Below are positions 7,396 to 19,025 of a stretch of DNA of 64,000 nt, one piece after another. The notes below the pieces were generated by a model, which was not told where the DNA came from, ran no database searches, and saw only the letters and a list, made by a program, of their open reading frames with translations. Both the position numbers and the translations under genes were made by a program. Source of the DNA: Mycolicibacterium sp. J2. Its GTDB lineage: Bacteria; Actinomycetota; Actinomycetes; Mycobacteriales; Mycobacteriaceae. The stretch spans positions 1 through 64,000 of the forward strand of contig NZ_JAPFPY010000007.1 of NCBI RefSeq assembly GCF_026240945.1, given 5' to 3'. Each line of letters begins with the position of its first letter. Position 1 is the first letter of the stretch.

Positions 7396-9450
7396 ATGAG
7401 TGACGGCGACAACGCCACTCCCGGTCTTTGGGGTCCCCCCGATCCAACGCCGTCCACTCCGAGGCTTACCCGATCGACGCCGCCGGCACCAGGCGCCGCG
7501 CCGTGGGAGCGCGCCAAGGGTGTGTTGCCGCCCGACCCACGCCCCGATGCGGAGGGCACCGGTAACCACACCGACGGGGTCGCGGTCGCCGACCTCATCG
7601 CCAGACTCGCCAACGAGTCGGGCACCGGCGGCCGGCGCCGCCGCCGTGTCGAACCGGAAGCCGAACCCGAAGCCGAACCCGAAGCCGAACCCCAGCCCGA
7701 ACCGGAACCCGCCGTCGAGCACCCTGAGGAACCGGTCGCGGCGCAGGCACCCGAGCCCCGCGACGAGTCCCGCGATTCGGACACCGAGGTCCTGCACGTC
7801 GCTCCGGCCTTCGCCTCCGGTTATGCGTCCGAGCTTCCCGACCTGTCGTTGTTCACCCATCCCGATCGGCCGAGCCCGACCCTGCCGACCACGCCCGCCG
7901 CGCGGCGCCGGCACCCCCGGGTGCGCCTCATGGGCCGGGTCGCGGCGGCGCTCATCGCGATCTCCGCCCTGGTGCTGACCGGCGGCGCCTGGCAGTGGCA
8001 GTCGATGAAGAACAACAGCCTCAACAAGGTCTCGGCGCTGGATCTCAACTCCCGCGACATCATCGACCCCAACGCCCAGTTCGGTGACGAGAACTTCCTC
8101 ATCGTCGGGGTGGACAGTCGGATCGGCGCCAACAGCGATATGGGCGCCGGGACCACCGACGACGCCGCTGGGGCGCGGTCGGACACGGTGATGCTGGTGA
8201 ACATCCCGGCCAACCGCAAACGAGTGGTGGCGGTGTCGTTCCCGCGTGACCTGGCCATCACCCCCACCAAGTGCGAGGCGTGGAACTCCGACACCGGGCA
8301 GTACGGCCCGGTGTACGACGAGGACACCGGTGAATACGGGCCCGACGAGGTCTACACCGAGACGAAACTGAACTCGGCGTACGCATTCGGCGGACCCAAG
8401 TGCCTGGTGAAGGTCATCCAGAAGCTGTCCGGCCTGTCGATCAACCGCTTCATGGCCGTCGACTTCGCCGGTTTCGCCAAGATGGTCGACGCGCTCGGCG
8501 GCGTGGAGGTCTGCAGCACCACCCCGCTGGAGGATTACGAACTCGGGACGGTGCTGGCCCACGCCGGACGACAGATGGTCGACGGGCACACCGCGCTGCA
8601 GTACGTCCGTGCCCGGCAGGTCACCACCGAGCTCAACGGTGACTACGGCCGGATCAAACGCCAGCAGCTGTTCCTGTCCTCGTTGTTGCGGTCGCTGATC
8701 TCCAAGGACACGTTTTTCTCGCTGAGCAAGCTCAACAACGTCGTCAACATGTTCATCCAGGACAGCTACGTCGACAACATCAAGACCAAGGACCTCGTCG
8801 ACCTGGGCCAGTCCATCCAGGGCGTGAACGCCGGGCGCATCAGCTTCATCACCGTGCCCACCACCGGTGTGACGGACGCCGACGGTAACGAGCCGCCCCG
8901 CACCGATGACGTACACGCCCTGTTCGACGCGATCATCAACGACGATCCGCTGCCCGAGGAACGCAATCCGGACAACACCCCCGTGCCGCAGACCCCGCAG
9001 ATGGCGGTCGGTCCGGCGCCGGTCGACGCCGAACTCGTCGACGCAGTGGCCACCGACCCCGGTTCGGTGACCGTCCGGGTGTCGAACTCCACCGGTGAGA
9101 ACGGCCTGGCCGCCGACGCAGCCGCCGCGCTGCAGCAGCACGGATTCAACGTCGACACCCCTGACGACTACCCGGGTCCCCTGGACGCGACGACGGTGTT
9201 CTTCGCACCCGGCAACGAGCAGGCGGCGGCCACCGTGGCATCGTCGTTCGCCAACGCGACCATCGAACGGGCCACCGGGCTGGGTGATGTGGTGCGCGTG
9301 GTGCTGGGGTCGGACTACCGCGCGGTCGCCCCGCCGTCGCCCAGCGGTTCGGCGGTGAAGGTGCACCTGGTGCAGGGCACCGCGGCCGAGCCGACACACC
9401 TGCCCGAGGACCTGACCGTCACCAACGCGGCCGACACCACCTGCGAATAG
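7396..9450 (+). CDS. LytR-CpsA-Psr (LCP) family cell-wall ligase
   Basis: 684 residues, the same length I recall for Rv0822c. LCP proteins transfer polyprenyl-linked glycans such as arabinogalactan to peptidoglycan. Layout: a long cytosolic Pro/Glu/Arg-rich region (1-178) with EPEA repeats at 86-105, one membrane helix (about 180-199), and an exported LCP catalytic domain starting at [10 protein letters not shown] (233) and containing [34 protein letters not shown] and the arginine-rich YVRARQ...DYGRIKRQQ motif. A LytR_C-type domain ([16 protein letters not shown]...) follows near residue 560. ATG with an AGGAC-like site upstream. It stands alone between dusB and phoU. Confidence 0.9.
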   Translation: MSDGDNATPGLWGPPDPTPSTPRLTRSTPPAPGAAPWERAKGVLPPDPRPDAEGTGNHTDGVAVADLIARLANESGTGGRRRRRVEPEAEPEAEPEAEPQPEPEPAVEHPEEPVAAQAPEPRDESRDSDTEVLHVAPAFASGYASELPDLSLFTHPDRPSPTLPTTPAARRRHPRVRLMGRVAAALIAISALVLTGGAWQWQSMKNNSLNKVSALDLNSRDIIDPNAQFGDENFLIVGVDSRIGANSDMGAGTTDDAAGARSDTVMLVNIPANRKRVVAVSFPRDLAITPTKCEAWNSDTGQYGPVYDEDTGEYGPDEVYTETKLNSAYAFGGPKCLVKVIQKLSGLSINRFMAVDFAGFAKMVDALGGVEVCSTTPLEDYELGTVLAHAGRQMVDGHTALQYVRARQVTTELNGDYGRIKRQQLFLSSLLRSLISKDTFFSLSKLNNVVNMFIQDSYVDNIKTKDLVDLGQSIQGVNAGRISFITVPTTGVTDADGNEPPRTDDVHALFDAIINDDPLPEERNPDNTPVPQTPQMAVGPAPVDAELVDAVATDPGSVTVRVSNSTGENGLAADAAAALQQHGFNVDTPDDYPGPLDATTVFFAPGNEQAAATVASSFANATIERATGLGDVVRVVLGSDYRAVAPPSPSGSAVKVHLVQGTAAEPTHLPEDLTVTNAADTTCE
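7651..7710 (+). repeat. 12-bp in-frame tandem repeat coding EPEA
   Basis: About five imperfect copies of gaacccgaagcc encode the EPEA/EPEP stretch in the cytosolic region of the LCP protein. Such in-frame repeats often vary in copy number between strains; no variation can be judged from one sequence. Confidence 0.6.
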
Positions 9451-9535
9451 CCGCTACGCGAAAGCCTCTGGCATTCATCGTTCGTTCACCTGCACCATCG
9501 TGACGATCGTGGCCCACAACCGTAGGCTCTACCCC

Positions 9536-10201
9536 ATGCGTACCGCGTACCACGAGCAGTTGGACGGCCTCAACGATCGGCTCGGCGAGATGTGTGGCCT
9601 GGCAGGTCAGGCCATGGAGCGCGCCACTCAGGCCCTGCTGCAAGCCGATCTGGTGCTGGCCGAGCAGGTCATCACCGATCACGAGCGCATCACCGAGGTC
9701 AGCAAGCTGGCCGAGGAGGAGGCTTTCGTCATCCTCGCCCTGCAGGCGCCGGTGGCCGGTGACCTGCGCGCCATCGTCAGTTCCATCCAGATCGTCGCCG
9801 ATGTCGACCGGATGGGCGCGCTGGCCCTGCACGTCGCCAAGATCGCCCGCCGCCGGCACCCCCAGCACGCGCTGCCCGAAGAGGTGAACGGATACTTCGC
9901 CGAAATGGGTCGCGTCGCAGTCGAATTGGGCAACAGTGCACAGGAGGTGCTGCGCACCCTGGATCCACAGAAAGCCGCCCAGATCCGCGAAGAAGACGAT
10001 GCGATGGACGACCTGCATCGTCATCTGTTCTCGGTTCTGATGGACAAGGAGTGGAAGCACGGGGTCACCGCGGCCGTCGACGTGACGCTGCTGAGCCGGT
10101 TCTACGAGCGCTTCGCCGACCATGCGGTCGAGGTGGCTCGCCGGGTGATCTTCCAGGTCACCGGCCAGCTGCCCGAGGAAGACGACCTCGCCGCGCGCTG
10201 A
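9536..10201 (+). CDS. phoU: PhoU-family phosphate signalling regulator
   Basis: A 221-residue helical PhoU with two repeats of the three-helix bundle and the metal-binding E(/D)xxxD-type segments ([19 protein letters not shown] and [17 protein letters not shown]). PhoU links the Pst transporter to SenX3-RegX3 and holds the phosphate response off when phosphate is sufficient; mycobacteria have two paralogues (PhoY1/PhoY2), and this is the Rv0821c position. ATG at 9536 is chosen over a GTG at 9500: TAGGCT at 9523-9528 is a -10 placed 7 bp before it, so the mRNA is probably leaderless. It faces the pst operon across the MarR/oxidoreductase pair. Confidence 0.93.
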   Translation: MRTAYHEQLDGLNDRLGEMCGLAGQAMERATQALLQADLVLAEQVITDHERITEVSKLAEEEAFVILALQAPVAGDLRAIVSSIQIVADVDRMGALALHVAKIARRRHPQHALPEEVNGYFAEMGRVAVELGNSAQEVLRTLDPQKAAQIREEDDAMDDLHRHLFSVLMDKEWKHGVTAAVDVTLLSRFYERFADHAVEVARRVIFQVTGQLPEEDDLAAR

Positions 10202-10235
10202 CGCTCATTCCCCGTCGCTTCGCTCGCCCCCGATG

Positions 10236-10745
10236 TCATCCCCCGGGCACGATCCGCACGCCCTCCTTCCGCGTAGCCAGCAGATCGCGCAACACGGTTT
10301 CCAGCACCTGCAGGTCGGCATTGCTGTAGCGCTGCAGGAACTCGCGGATCCCGCGGTCCATTTCGGTGTGCAGTTCGGCGTGCGCCGCGGCCAGCAGCTC
10401 CCCGTCGGCGGTGAGTCCCAACTGGATCTCCTTGCGGTTGCCCGGAACCGGTGAGCGCCGCACCAGGCCGGCGTCCACCAGACGCTGCACATGCTTGGAC
10501 ACCGTGCCCTTGAGCTGGCCCGAGCGGGCGGACAGGCCCACCAGACTGCACGGTTCCTCGGCAAGGGTTGCCAGCAGGTGCATCGACAATGTGGGTAGCC
10601 GGCGAATGGCGGGCTCCAACCGCTTCGGGCAGCGGCGCGCCATGAAATCGCGTTCAGGGTCCCCGTCCTCGTCGGTGTCGAACTTGTCCCCGACCGCGCC
10701 GACGAGCGTGTTGATGGCGTCGATCAAGGCCGACTTTGTTTTCAT
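10236..10745 (-). CDS. MarR-family transcriptional regulator
   Basis: 169 residues with the winged-helix of MarR proteins: LSARSGQLKGTVSKHVQRLVDAGLVRRSPVPGNRKEIQLGLTADG, where the RK..L wing is clear. Helices before and after would make the dimer interface. Starts possible at ATG 10745 (MKTKS) or ATG 10754. It is divergent from the oxidoreductase at 10824, and one palindrome covers its own start codon while a stronger one lies before the oxidoreductase. The arrangement suggests a repressor of itself and of the oxidoreductase, lifted by an electrophile or quinone; the ligand is a guess. Confidence 0.88.
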   Translation of the reverse strand: MKTKSALIDAINTLVGAVGDKFDTDEDGDPERDFMARRCPKRLEPAIRRLPTLSMHLLATLAEEPCSLVGLSARSGQLKGTVSKHVQRLVDAGLVRRSPVPGNRKEIQLGLTADGELLAAAHAELHTEMDRGIREFLQRYSNADLQVLETVLRDLLATRKEGVRIVPGG

Positions 10746-10751
10746 GGAAAC
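10738..10751. promoter_or_regulatory. operator-like palindrome over the marR start
   Basis: GTTTTCATGGAAAC is a 14-bp palindrome with one mismatched pair, spanning the ATG at 10745. Its half-site (GTTTCCA-like) is shared with the larger palindrome at 10785-10813, which supports one protein binding both. Confidence 0.5.
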
Positions 10752-10784
10752 CATATTGCCCTCCACGGCACATCGCCGTACATT

Positions 10785-10813
10785 GTTTCCATAGAAACGA
10801 TTTCTACGGAAAC
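10785..10813. promoter_or_regulatory. 13-bp inverted repeat operator before the oxidoreductase
   Basis: GTTTCCATAGAAA (10785-10797) and TTTCTACGGAAAC (10801-10813) are complementary except at one position, with a 3-bp centre. The repeat ends directly before the AGGAG ribosome site (10814-10818) of the oxidoreductase gene, so a bound MarR dimer would block transcription or initiation there. Confidence 0.65.
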
Positions 10814-10823
10814 AGGAGTCCGG

Positions 10824-11798
10824 ATGAAAGCCGCCGTCGTCACCGAATGGGGCCAGGTGCCCGTTTACACCGAGTTCGACGAGCCCCAGGCCGGTGACGA
10901 CATGGTCGTCGCGACCGTCGAGGCCTCGGCGCTGACCAACCTCACCCGTGGCATCGTCTCCGGACTGCACTACGCCAGCAAGGAGATTCAGTTGCCGGCC
11001 ATCCCCGGTGTGGATGGCGTGGTCCGGCTCGCCGACGGTCGCCGGGTCTACGCCAGCGCGATCGGGGCCCACGGGTTGATGGCCGAGCGCGCCGCGATCA
11101 ATACCCAGGGCACGTTCGAGGTACCCGACGGTGTCGACTCCGTCACCGCCGCGGCTGTTCCGAACCCCGGCATGTCGGCGTGGATGGCGCTGCAGCACGG
11201 CGCTGCCCTGCAACCCGGCCAGCATGTGCTGGTGCTGGGCGCCACCGGTGTCACCGGTGCGACGGCCGTCCAGCTGGCCAAGTCGCTGTTCGGCGCGGGT
11301 CGGGTGGTGGTCGCCGGGCGCGACACCGCCCGGCTGGACTGGTTACGCACCGTCGGCGCCGACGACGCCATCGCCATGCGCGAGGACGACCTCGCCGCCC
11401 GCGTCAAGGCCCTGCACACCGAGCGGCCGTTCGACGCGGTCCTGGACTACCTGTGGGGAGAACCGGCGGTCGCCACGCTGCAAGCGCTGGCCGGCAGTCA
11501 TCCGTCCACGCATTTTCACCCGACCCGCTGGGTACAGATCGGCTCCATGGCCGGACCGGATATCGCGCTGCCCGCCGGAATACTGCGCGGCACCGCAATC
11601 ACGTTGTCCGGCATCGGTTTCGGCAGTGTCCCGCCCGATGTGCTCGGTCGAGCCCGCACAGAGGCGCTGCCGCTGCTGCTGGAGATGGTGGCCGACGGCC
11701 GGCTGCAGCTGGGCACCACAGTCCGGCCGCTGGCCGAGGTGTCCGAAGCGTGGACCGCCGCCGAGCCGTCCGGCACCCGAGTGGTGCTGGTCCCCTAG
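10824..11798 (+). CDS. zinc-independent quinone oxidoreductase-like MDR protein
   Basis: A 324-residue medium-chain dehydrogenase/reductase. The N-terminal GroES-like domain is followed by the NAD(P)H fold with GATGVTGATAVQ at 139-150, a GRVVVAGRD strand end that would read the cofactor phosphate, and a C-terminal RTEALPLLLEMVADGRLQL helix. The zinc ligands of alcohol dehydrogenases are absent, as in quinone or enoyl reductases. AGGAG lies 5 bp before the ATG. Its only neighbour with a functional link is the divergent MarR regulator. The stop codon TAG is the first base triplet of the long hairpin at 11796. Confidence 0.88.
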   Translation: MKAAVVTEWGQVPVYTEFDEPQAGDDMVVATVEASALTNLTRGIVSGLHYASKEIQLPAIPGVDGVVRLADGRRVYASAIGAHGLMAERAAINTQGTFEVPDGVDSVTAAAVPNPGMSAWMALQHGAALQPGQHVLVLGATGVTGATAVQLAKSLFGAGRVVVAGRDTARLDWLRTVGADDAIAMREDDLAARVKALHTERPFDAVLDYLWGEPAVATLQALAGSHPSTHFHPTRWVQIGSMAGPDIALPAGILRGTAITLSGIGFGSVPPDVLGRARTEALPLLLEMVADGRLQLGTTVRPLAEVSEAWTAAEPSGTRVVLVP

Positions 11799-11852
11799 CG
11801 ATTTCGGCGCGCTTACCCGCGCTCATCGCGGGTAAGCGCGCCGAAATCGCTA
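11796..11852. terminator. 26-bp perfect hairpin starting at the TAG stop
   Basis: 11796-11821 pairs perfectly with 11827-11852 around the loop ctcat. The left arm begins with the oxidoreductase stop codon (TAGCGATTTCGG...). The convergent pstB gene ends 6 bp beyond the right arm, so the hairpin is nearly the whole intergenic region and would act on both strands. There is no T-run, the I-shaped form described for mycobacterial terminators. Three similar hairpins occur in this window. Confidence 0.8.
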
Positions 11853-11857
11853 TCCGG

Positions 11858-12634
11858 CTAGCCGAAGCGGCCGGAGATGTAGTCCTCGGTGGCCTTCTGC
11901 GTCGGGTTGGAGAAGATCTTCTCGGTGTCGTCGATCTCGATCAGCTTGCCGGGCTTGCCCGTCGCCTCGAGATTGAAGAACGCCGTCTGATCACTGACTC
12001 GCGCGGCCTGCTGCATGTTGTGCGTGACGATGACGATCGTGAAGTCCTGCTTGAGCTCGGCGATCAGATCTTCGATGGCCAGCGTCGAGATCGGGTCCAG
12101 GGCCGAGCAGGGCTCGTCCATCAGCAACACGTCGGGTTGCACGGCGATGGCGCGGGCGATGCACAGCCGCTGCTGCTGACCGCCGGACAGTCCGCCACCA
12201 GGCTTGTCGAGGCGGTCCTTCACCTCGTTCCACAGGTTGGCACCCTTGAGCGAACGCTCGGCTACCTCGTCGAGGGTCTTCTTGTTGCGGACCCCCTGCA
12301 GCTTCAGCCCGGCCACCACGTTGTCGCGAATCGACATGGTGGGGAACGGATTCGGCCGCTGGAACACCATGCCGATGGTCTTGCGTACACCGACCGGGTC
12401 CACGCCGGCGCCGTAGATGTCCTCCCCGTCGAGCAGCACCGAACCCTCGACACGTGCGCCCGGAATGACCTCGTGCATGCGGTTGAGGGTGCGCAGCACC
12501 GTCGACTTGCCGCAGCCGGAGGGGCCGATAAAGGCCATCACACTGCGCGGTTGCACCGACAGCGAGACGTTGGAGACCGCGTGGAACGCACCGTAGTAGA
12601 TGTTGACGTCTTTGAGATCAAGCCGTTTTGCCAT
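11858..12634 (-). CDS. pstB: phosphate ABC transporter ATPase PstB
   Basis: 258 residues, the energy-coupling subunit of the PstSCAB high-affinity phosphate importer. Walker [10 protein letters not shown] (37-45), Q-loop [12 protein letters not shown], signature LSGGQQQ (149-155), Walker [14 protein letters not shown] (169-181) and the H-loop IVTHNMQQA are all present. Distal gene of pstS-pstC-pstA-pstB; 18 bp separate it from pstA. This position corresponds to phoT (Rv0820) in M. tuberculosis, where most other pst genes lie elsewhere. Confidence 0.97.
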   Translation of the reverse strand: MAKRLDLKDVNIYYGAFHAVSNVSLSVQPRSVMAFIGPSGCGKSTVLRTLNRMHEVIPGARVEGSVLLDGEDIYGAGVDPVGVRKTIGMVFQRPNPFPTMSIRDNVVAGLKLQGVRNKKTLDEVAERSLKGANLWNEVKDRLDKPGGGLSGGQQQRLCIARAIAVQPDVLLMDEPCSALDPISTLAIEDLIAELKQDFTIVIVTHNMQQAARVSDQTAFFNLEATGKPGKLIEIDDTEKIFSNPTQKATEDYISGRFG

Positions 12635-12652
12635 GACGAGCTCCTAAACCTA

Positions 12653-13567
12653 CTAAAACTTCTTGGGGGCAAACAGTTTCGCGACGAACCGGGCGCCGAT
12701 GTTCAGCAGCGCGACCAGGATGATGAGAGTGAGCGCTGCTCCCCACAACCGGTCGGTGGGCACCGGGTTCGCGCCCGCACCGGCCGAGATCTGGTCGTAC
12801 ATCATGCCGGGCAATGACCCCATGAATCCGCCGAACATGTCGAAGTTCATCGCCTGGGCGTACCCGACCAGGATCAGCAGCGGGGCCGTCTCGCCCATGA
12901 CGCGGGCCAGCGCCAACATGACGCCGGTGACGATGCCCGACAGCGCCGTCGGGATGACGATCCGCACGATGGTCTTCCATTTGGGCACGCCCAGTGCGTA
13001 ACTCGCCTCGCGCAGATCCATCGGCACAATGCGCAGCATCTCCTCGGTGGCCCGCACGATCACCGGGATCATCAGCAGCACCAGGGCCAGCGACACCGCG
13101 AACCCGGAGCGCTGGAAACCCAAGGTAGCCACCCACAACGCGTAGATGAACAGCGCCGCCACGATGGACGGCACGCCGGTGAGGATGTCGACCATGAACG
13201 TGGTGATCCGGCCGAGTCGCGTACCGCCGCCGTACTCGACGAGATAGACCGCCACCATCACCCCGACCGGGATGGAGATGATCGAGCAGACCAGGCCCTG
13301 CAACAGGGTGCCGACGATCGCGTGGTAGACACCACCACCGGCGGTGAAGGTGGTCATGCCGGCCTGCGAATTGGTGAACCACGTCGGCGAGGTGATGGCG
13401 GTGAAGCCCTTGCTGATGACCGAGATCAGCACCCACACCAGCGGCACCAGAGCCACCAGGACCGACGCCGTCACCAAGATGGTGGCGATGTTGTTGGTCA
13501 GTTTGCGGCGGGCGCTGACGCCCTGGAAAGCCGGCGCCTTGACCGGCTGCTCCAATATCGAAGTCAT
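12653..13567 (-). CDS. pstA: phosphate ABC transporter permease PstA
   Basis: 304 residues with six predicted membrane helices and the EAA-type loop ([30 protein letters not shown]) that contacts the ATPase. The start is ATG 13567, whose ATGA overlaps the pstC stop; a longer in-frame extension to 13741 would lie inside pstC and is not used. [12 protein letters not shown] is a typical short cytosolic N-terminus. Pairs with PstC to form the channel. Confidence 0.95.
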   Translation of the reverse strand: MTSILEQPVKAPAFQGVSARRKLTNNIATILVTASVLVALVPLVWVLISVISKGFTAITSPTWFTNSQAGMTTFTAGGGVYHAIVGTLLQGLVCSIISIPVGVMVAVYLVEYGGGTRLGRITTFMVDILTGVPSIVAALFIYALWVATLGFQRSGFAVSLALVLLMIPVIVRATEEMLRIVPMDLREASYALGVPKWKTIVRIVIPTALSGIVTGVMLALARVMGETAPLLILVGYAQAMNFDMFGGFMGSLPGMMYDQISAGAGANPVPTDRLWGAALTLIILVALLNIGARFVAKLFAPKKF

Positions 13568-14619
13568 TTCGCACCCCTTCCCGCCACCGCGGCGCGGGCC
13601 AGCGAGTTCACGATGAACGTCAGGATGAACAGCACCAGGCCCGCGGCGATATAGGCGCCGGCCTTGTACTGATCGTTGAATTCGCTTGCGGTGGCCGCGA
13701 TCTTGCTGGCGAAGGTGTACCCGCCGTCGAACAGCGTCCAACTGAACGCCGTCTGCGTGCCACGCAGGATGATCAGCAGCGCGATGGTCTCACCGAGTGC
13801 ACGGCCGAGGCCGAGCATCGCGCCGCTGATGTAACCGGAGAGGCCGAACGGCAGCACCGTGGTGCGCACCACCTCCCAGCGGGTGGCGCCCAGGGCCAGC
13901 GCCGCCTCGATCTGGCCGCGCGGGGTCTGCACGAAAACCTCACGGGTGACCGCGGTGATGATCGGCAGGATCATGACCGCCAGCACGATGCCCGCGGTGA
14001 AGATGGTGCCGCCGCCGGCCACCGAGGCGTTGCCCGTGTTGAACAGGAACAACCAGTCCAGGTTCTCGTTGAGCCACAGGGCGACGGGTTTGAGCACCGG
14101 CGCCAGCACGTACAGCCCCCACACGCCGTAGACGATCGAGGGCACCGCGGCGAGCAGGTCCACCATGTAGGCCAGTGGGCCGCGCAGCCGCTTACCGGCG
14201 TACTGGGTCAGGAAGATCGCGATGCCCAGCGCCACCGGCATGGCCAGCACGAGCGCGAAAACCGAGACGAAAACCGTCACCTGCAACAGGTCGAGGATGC
14301 CGAAGTGCATCGCCGACGTGTCGGTGGTGACCCAGTTGCCGCCGTAGGTGAAGAAGTTCTCCTCGTTGCGCTGCAGTGCGGGCACCGCGCGCCACAGAAG
14401 GAACACCCCGATCGCCGCGATGAGCGCGACGATCAGGATGCCCGATCCTTCTGCCAGACCGCGGAAGACGCGGTCTCCCAAGCGCACTCTCGCGCCCTTG
14501 GATGGGTTGGTGGAGATGGGTTCCGGCTCAGGGTGGGGCATCGCGAGCGCTTCGCCCGACCCCGCCTTCATTGGATCTGGTGTCGTCACTGTTATCCCGT
14601 CAGGGACCTGGTTGGTCAT
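13564..14619 (-). CDS. pstC: phosphate ABC transporter permease PstC
   Basis: 351 residues, larger than PstA because of a hydrophilic N-terminus (about 55 residues) and a periplasmic-side loop ([19 protein letters not shown]). Six or seven membrane helices; EAA loop at [30 protein letters not shown]. Overlaps pstA by 4 bp (ATGA) and follows pstS by 47 bp, so it belongs to the same transcript. Confidence 0.95.
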   Translation of the reverse strand: MTNQVPDGITVTTPDPMKAGSGEALAMPHPEPEPISTNPSKGARVRLGDRVFRGLAEGSGILIVALIAAIGVFLLWRAVPALQRNEENFFTYGGNWVTTDTSAMHFGILDLLQVTVFVSVFALVLAMPVALGIAIFLTQYAGKRLRGPLAYMVDLLAAVPSIVYGVWGLYVLAPVLKPVALWLNENLDWLFLFNTGNASVAGGGTIFTAGIVLAVMILPIITAVTREVFVQTPRGQIEAALALGATRWEVVRTTVLPFGLSGYISGAMLGLGRALGETIALLIILRGTQTAFSWTLFDGGYTFASKIAATASEFNDQYKAGAYIAAGLVLFILTFIVNSLARAAVAGRGAK

Positions 14620-14666
14620 CGGTCCGCCAGTCCATCCTCACCGCAATTTTCGTCAGACGCCAGCCG

Positions 14667-15785
14667 TCAGGAGATCGCCGAGACCGAGGCCAGCAGGCGC
14701 TGCTTGAACGAATCCGGCAGGGCCACGTAGCCGGCCTGCGACAGGCTCGCCTGGCCCTGGTTGGCCGACACCGTCAGGAAGGATTTGACGGCGGCTGCGG
14801 TATCCGCGTCGTACCCCTTCGAGCACACGATCTCGTAGGTGGCCAGCATCAGCGGGTAGACGCCGGCTTCCTTCGACGCGTACAGCGCGTTCAGGTCCAG
14901 GGTGAGGTCCTTGCCGTCGCCCTTGAACTTCGCGGCACCGACGGCCTTGGTGGTGGACTCGTCGGTCAGCGCGACCGCACCGGCCCCGCTGTCGATCTGG
15001 GCGGTGTGCAGGTTGGCGGCCATGGCCGGGCTCTTCTCGACGTACCCGATCGAGCCGGGCGTGGCCTGGATGGCCTGCACCACACCGGAGGACTTCTGCG
15101 CGCCTTCACCGGCACCGCCCTGGAATTCCTTGCCCGCACCCTTGGTCCACGCCTGCGGCGCGGCGGCGGCCAGGTACTTCTGGAAGTTGTCGGTGGTGCC
15201 CGAGGAATCCGAGCGGTAGATCGGCTTGATATCGGCGTCGGGCAGGGTGGCACCCGAGTTCAGCGCGGCGATGGCCGGGTCGTTCCACTTCTTGATCTGG
15301 CCCTGGAAGATCTTGGCGAGCACCTCGGGGTTGACGACGAGGTTGTCGACGCCCTCGATGTTGTAGGCCAGCGCGACCGGACCGAACACCAGCGGCAGGT
15401 TCCAGGCCTCGTTGCCACCGCAGCGCTCGGCGGCCTTCTTCACCTGATCGTCCTTGAGGGCCGAGTCAGAGCCGGCGAAGTCGACCTGCTTGGCGATGAA
15501 CTGGTCCACACCCGCACCGGAACCGGTCGGGTTGTACGCCAGGGACTTGCCCGAGCAGACCTGGCCCCACACCTTGTTGAACTCGGCGATCGCGTTCTGC
15601 TGGGCGGTCGAGCCCTCGGCGGTCAGGCTGTTCTTGCCCGCGCAGTCGGCGGCCGAGGCGGCGGTACCGGAGGCGGACGACGAGGCGGTGCCGGTGTTGT
15701 TGTCGCTGCCACAGGCGGCCAGGGTCAGAGCGGCCGCGGCCGACAGCGTGACACCAAAGACCTTGCCAAAGCGATTGAGCTTCAC
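14667..15785 (-). CDS. pstS: phosphate-binding lipoprotein PstS
   Basis: 372 residues with a lipoprotein signal ending in LAAC (Cys25), so the protein is anchored on the outer face of the membrane. Phosphate-contact motifs of the family are visible: AEGSTAQQNAI, GSGAGVDQF, FAGSD and YRSDSSGTTDNF. First gene of the pst operon. A RegX3-type direct repeat lies 76-93 bp upstream of the ATG, so low phosphate should induce it through SenX3-RegX3. Confidence 0.96.
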   Translation of the reverse strand: MKLNRFGKVFGVTLSAAAALTLAACGSDNNTGTASSSASGTAASAADCAGKNSLTAEGSTAQQNAIAEFNKVWGQVCSGKSLAYNPTGSGAGVDQFIAKQVDFAGSDSALKDDQVKKAAERCGGNEAWNLPLVFGPVALAYNIEGVDNLVVNPEVLAKIFQGQIKKWNDPAIAALNSGATLPDADIKPIYRSDSSGTTDNFQKYLAAAAPQAWTKGAGKEFQGGAGEGAQKSSGVVQAIQATPGSIGYVEKSPAMAANLHTAQIDSGAGAVALTDESTTKAVGAAKFKGDGKDLTLDLNALYASKEAGVYPLMLATYEIVCSKGYDADTAAAVKSFLTVSANQGQASLSQAGYVALPDSFKQRLLASVSAIS

Positions 15786-15860
15786 TTATCCCACTTTCGG
15801 TTGACGGCTTCAGACTCTCCGGCAACGTATGCGCTGGTGGTGGACTCTTCGCAGATGGAA

Positions 15861-15878
15861 AGTGAACGGAGGGTGAAT
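15861..15878 (-). promoter_or_regulatory. RegX3/PHO-type box before pstS
   Basis: On the plus strand AGTGAAC (15861-15867) and GGTGAAT (15872-15878) repeat with an 11-bp period, i.e. ATTCACC-n4-GTTCACT reading toward pstS. This matches the direct GTTCACC repeat recognised by RegX3 in mycobacterial phosphate genes. A further TGTGAAC half-site lies just upstream (15890-15896). Confidence 0.75.
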
Positions 15879-15933
15879 AGGTCCAGGGCGTTCACAGGAT
15901 GCTGAGAACGCAGCCCTGGAGAGGCCCGGCGGG

Positions 15934-17585
<1,652 letters not shown>

Positions 17586-17752
17586 AAGGCCCTCCGGCGC
17601 CCTGGCGGATTCCCTGGGACAACGCTGTCGAAGGTCATCTTCCAGATTCATGGCTGACACGTGGCCGTTACGACCAACGATCACCTGAGGATAGCGTGCT
17701 ACCTGGTAGTTAGCTGACTTGAACGGGCTCCTGCGGCTGCGGTCGGACGCAA

Positions 17753-18568
17753 GTGCGCCAGAATGACCCGGTGCGCAAACTGCTGGCCGCTCTCGTCGCC
17801 GCCCTCACCGCCGTGGTGGTCGGGGCCGTCGGCGCCGATTTCGGCGCGGCGATCTACGCCGAGTACCGGCTGGCGCGCAGTGTCCGGACCGCCGCGAACC
17901 TGTCCTTCGACCCGTGGGCGAGCATCCTGGGCTTTCCGTTCGTCACCCAAGCCGCCAACCATCACTACAAAGAGGTGGAGATCCGAGCCGCGGGCGTCGA
18001 TCACCCGGTCACCGGCAAGGTCTCCCTGGAAGCCACCATGCACCACGTCGACCTGCACGATTCGTCGTGGCTGATCGGCCCGAGCGCCGCCCTACCGGTC
18101 GGCAAGCTGGAAAGCCGGATCATCATCGACTCCCGGCACATCGGCAACGTCATGGGCATCAAGGATCTGCAGATCGAGGCGCCGCCGCGGGAATCCAACG
18201 ACGCCGCCGACAACACCACCGAGTCGGGTATCTCCAGCGGCAACGGGCTGGTGTTCACCGGCACCCCGACCGCCGCGGGCTTCGGCAAACGGGTCAGCGT
18301 GTCGGTGGACCTCACCCTCGACGGCCCCAATCAGTCGACGTTGGTGCTCACCCCGACCGGCGTGTTGACCGGCCCCGGCACCGCCGACCAATCCGTCCCG
18401 GAAGACCGGACCGCGGCGGTACTGCAGGCCTTCACCTCCCGGGTGCCCGGCCAGAAGCTGCCCTTCGGTCTGACACCCACCTCGGCGGGCGTCCGCGGAT
18501 CCGACATCATCGTGGAAGGCATCACCGAGGGAGTAACCATCACGCTGCAGGGGTTTCGACAATCATGA
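17753..18568 (+). CDS. lmeA: LmeA-type lipomannan elongation factor (DUF2993)
   Basis: Up to 271 residues. One N-terminal hydrophobic helix ([21 protein letters not shown]) acts as signal or anchor, followed by a beta-rich DUF2993 domain ([27 protein letters not shown]... ITLQGF). In M. smegmatis LmeA binds phosphatidylinositol in the periplasm and is needed for mannan elongation of lipomannan. Two GTG starts are possible, 17753 and 17771; the latter puts the hydrophobic helix nearer the N-terminus. Overlaps thiX by ATGA. Syntenic with Rv0817c and divergent from glnR. Confidence 0.87.
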   Translation: MRQNDPVRKLLAALVAALTAVVVGAVGADFGAAIYAEYRLARSVRTAANLSFDPWASILGFPFVTQAANHHYKEVEIRAAGVDHPVTGKVSLEATMHHVDLHDSSWLIGPSAALPVGKLESRIIIDSRHIGNVMGIKDLQIEAPPRESNDAADNTTESGISSGNGLVFTGTPTAAGFGKRVSVSVDLTLDGPNQSTLVLTPTGVLTGPGTADQSVPEDRTAAVLQAFTSRVPGQKLPFGLTPTSAGVRGSDIIVEGITEGVTITLQGFRQS

Positions 18569-18996
18569 ACACCTCCATGGCCCTGGCCGTCGTCGTCGTG
18601 ATCGGCGTGCTGGGCATCGGCTATATCGTCGGTCGGCTGGTGACCCTGCGGTCCGGCCTGCTGCGGGCTGCGGCCGAGGATGTCGCCGTCGAGGACGTCG
18701 ACACCTCCGATCTCGGGCTGTCGGGCACCGGGCCGACGATCGTGCATTTCACCGCCGTCTGGTGTGGCCCGTGCGCGGCCGTACGCCGCGTCGTCACCCA
18801 GGTGTGCGGCGAGCTGCCGGCGGTCGCGCATGTCGAGATCGACCTGGACGCCAATCCGGCCGCCGCCCGGCGGCTTTCGGTGCTGTCACTGCCGACCACG
18901 TTCATCTTCGACGCGCAGGGCCGGCAACGCTATCGCGCCGCCGGGGTTCCCAAGGCCGCTGACCTGCGTTCGGCGCTGGAACCGCTATTGGCCTGA
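18565..18996 (+). CDS. thiX: membrane-anchored thioredoxin ThiX
   Basis: 143 residues: an N-terminal membrane helix (about 5-27), then a thioredoxin fold with WCGPC at 66-70 and the cis-Pro turn SLPTTFIF. Topology of a single N-terminal anchor would place the domain outside or inside; not decidable here. ATGA overlap with lmeA shows coupling. It is the Rv0816c position, directly before the sulfur-metabolism operon, which suggests thiol or rhodanese partners. Confidence 0.9.
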   Translation: MNTSMALAVVVVIGVLGIGYIVGRLVTLRSGLLRAAAEDVAVEDVDTSDLGLSGTGPTIVHFTAVWCGPCAAVRRVVTQVCGELPAVAHVEIDLDANPAAARRLSVLSLPTTFIFDAQGRQRYRAAGVPKAADLRSALEPLLA

Positions 18997-19012
18997 TCAC
19001 GGGGTCAACGGG

Positions 19013-19018
19013 TATTGT
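19013..19018 (+). promoter_or_regulatory. -10 hexamer of the polycysteine leader
   Basis: TATTGT lies 7 bp before the GTG at 19026, the spacing expected when transcription starts on the first base of the start codon. No ribosome-binding site precedes the GTG, consistent with a leaderless mRNA. Confidence 0.6.
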
Positions 19019-19025
19019 GTGCTTC

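Noticed and set aside
7651..7710. CRISPR-like short repeats
   Set aside because: Contiguous 12-bp coding repeats without spacers, inside a gene.
7129..9399. Long open frame on the minus strand opposite the LCP gene
   Set aside because: Shadow of a high-GC gene; composition is Gly/His/Arg-rich and it has no recognisable domain.
17914..18564. Out-of-frame extension of thiX into lmeA
   Set aside because: Lies in a wrong frame of lmeA; the ATG at 18565 with ATGA overlap gives the full thioredoxin.
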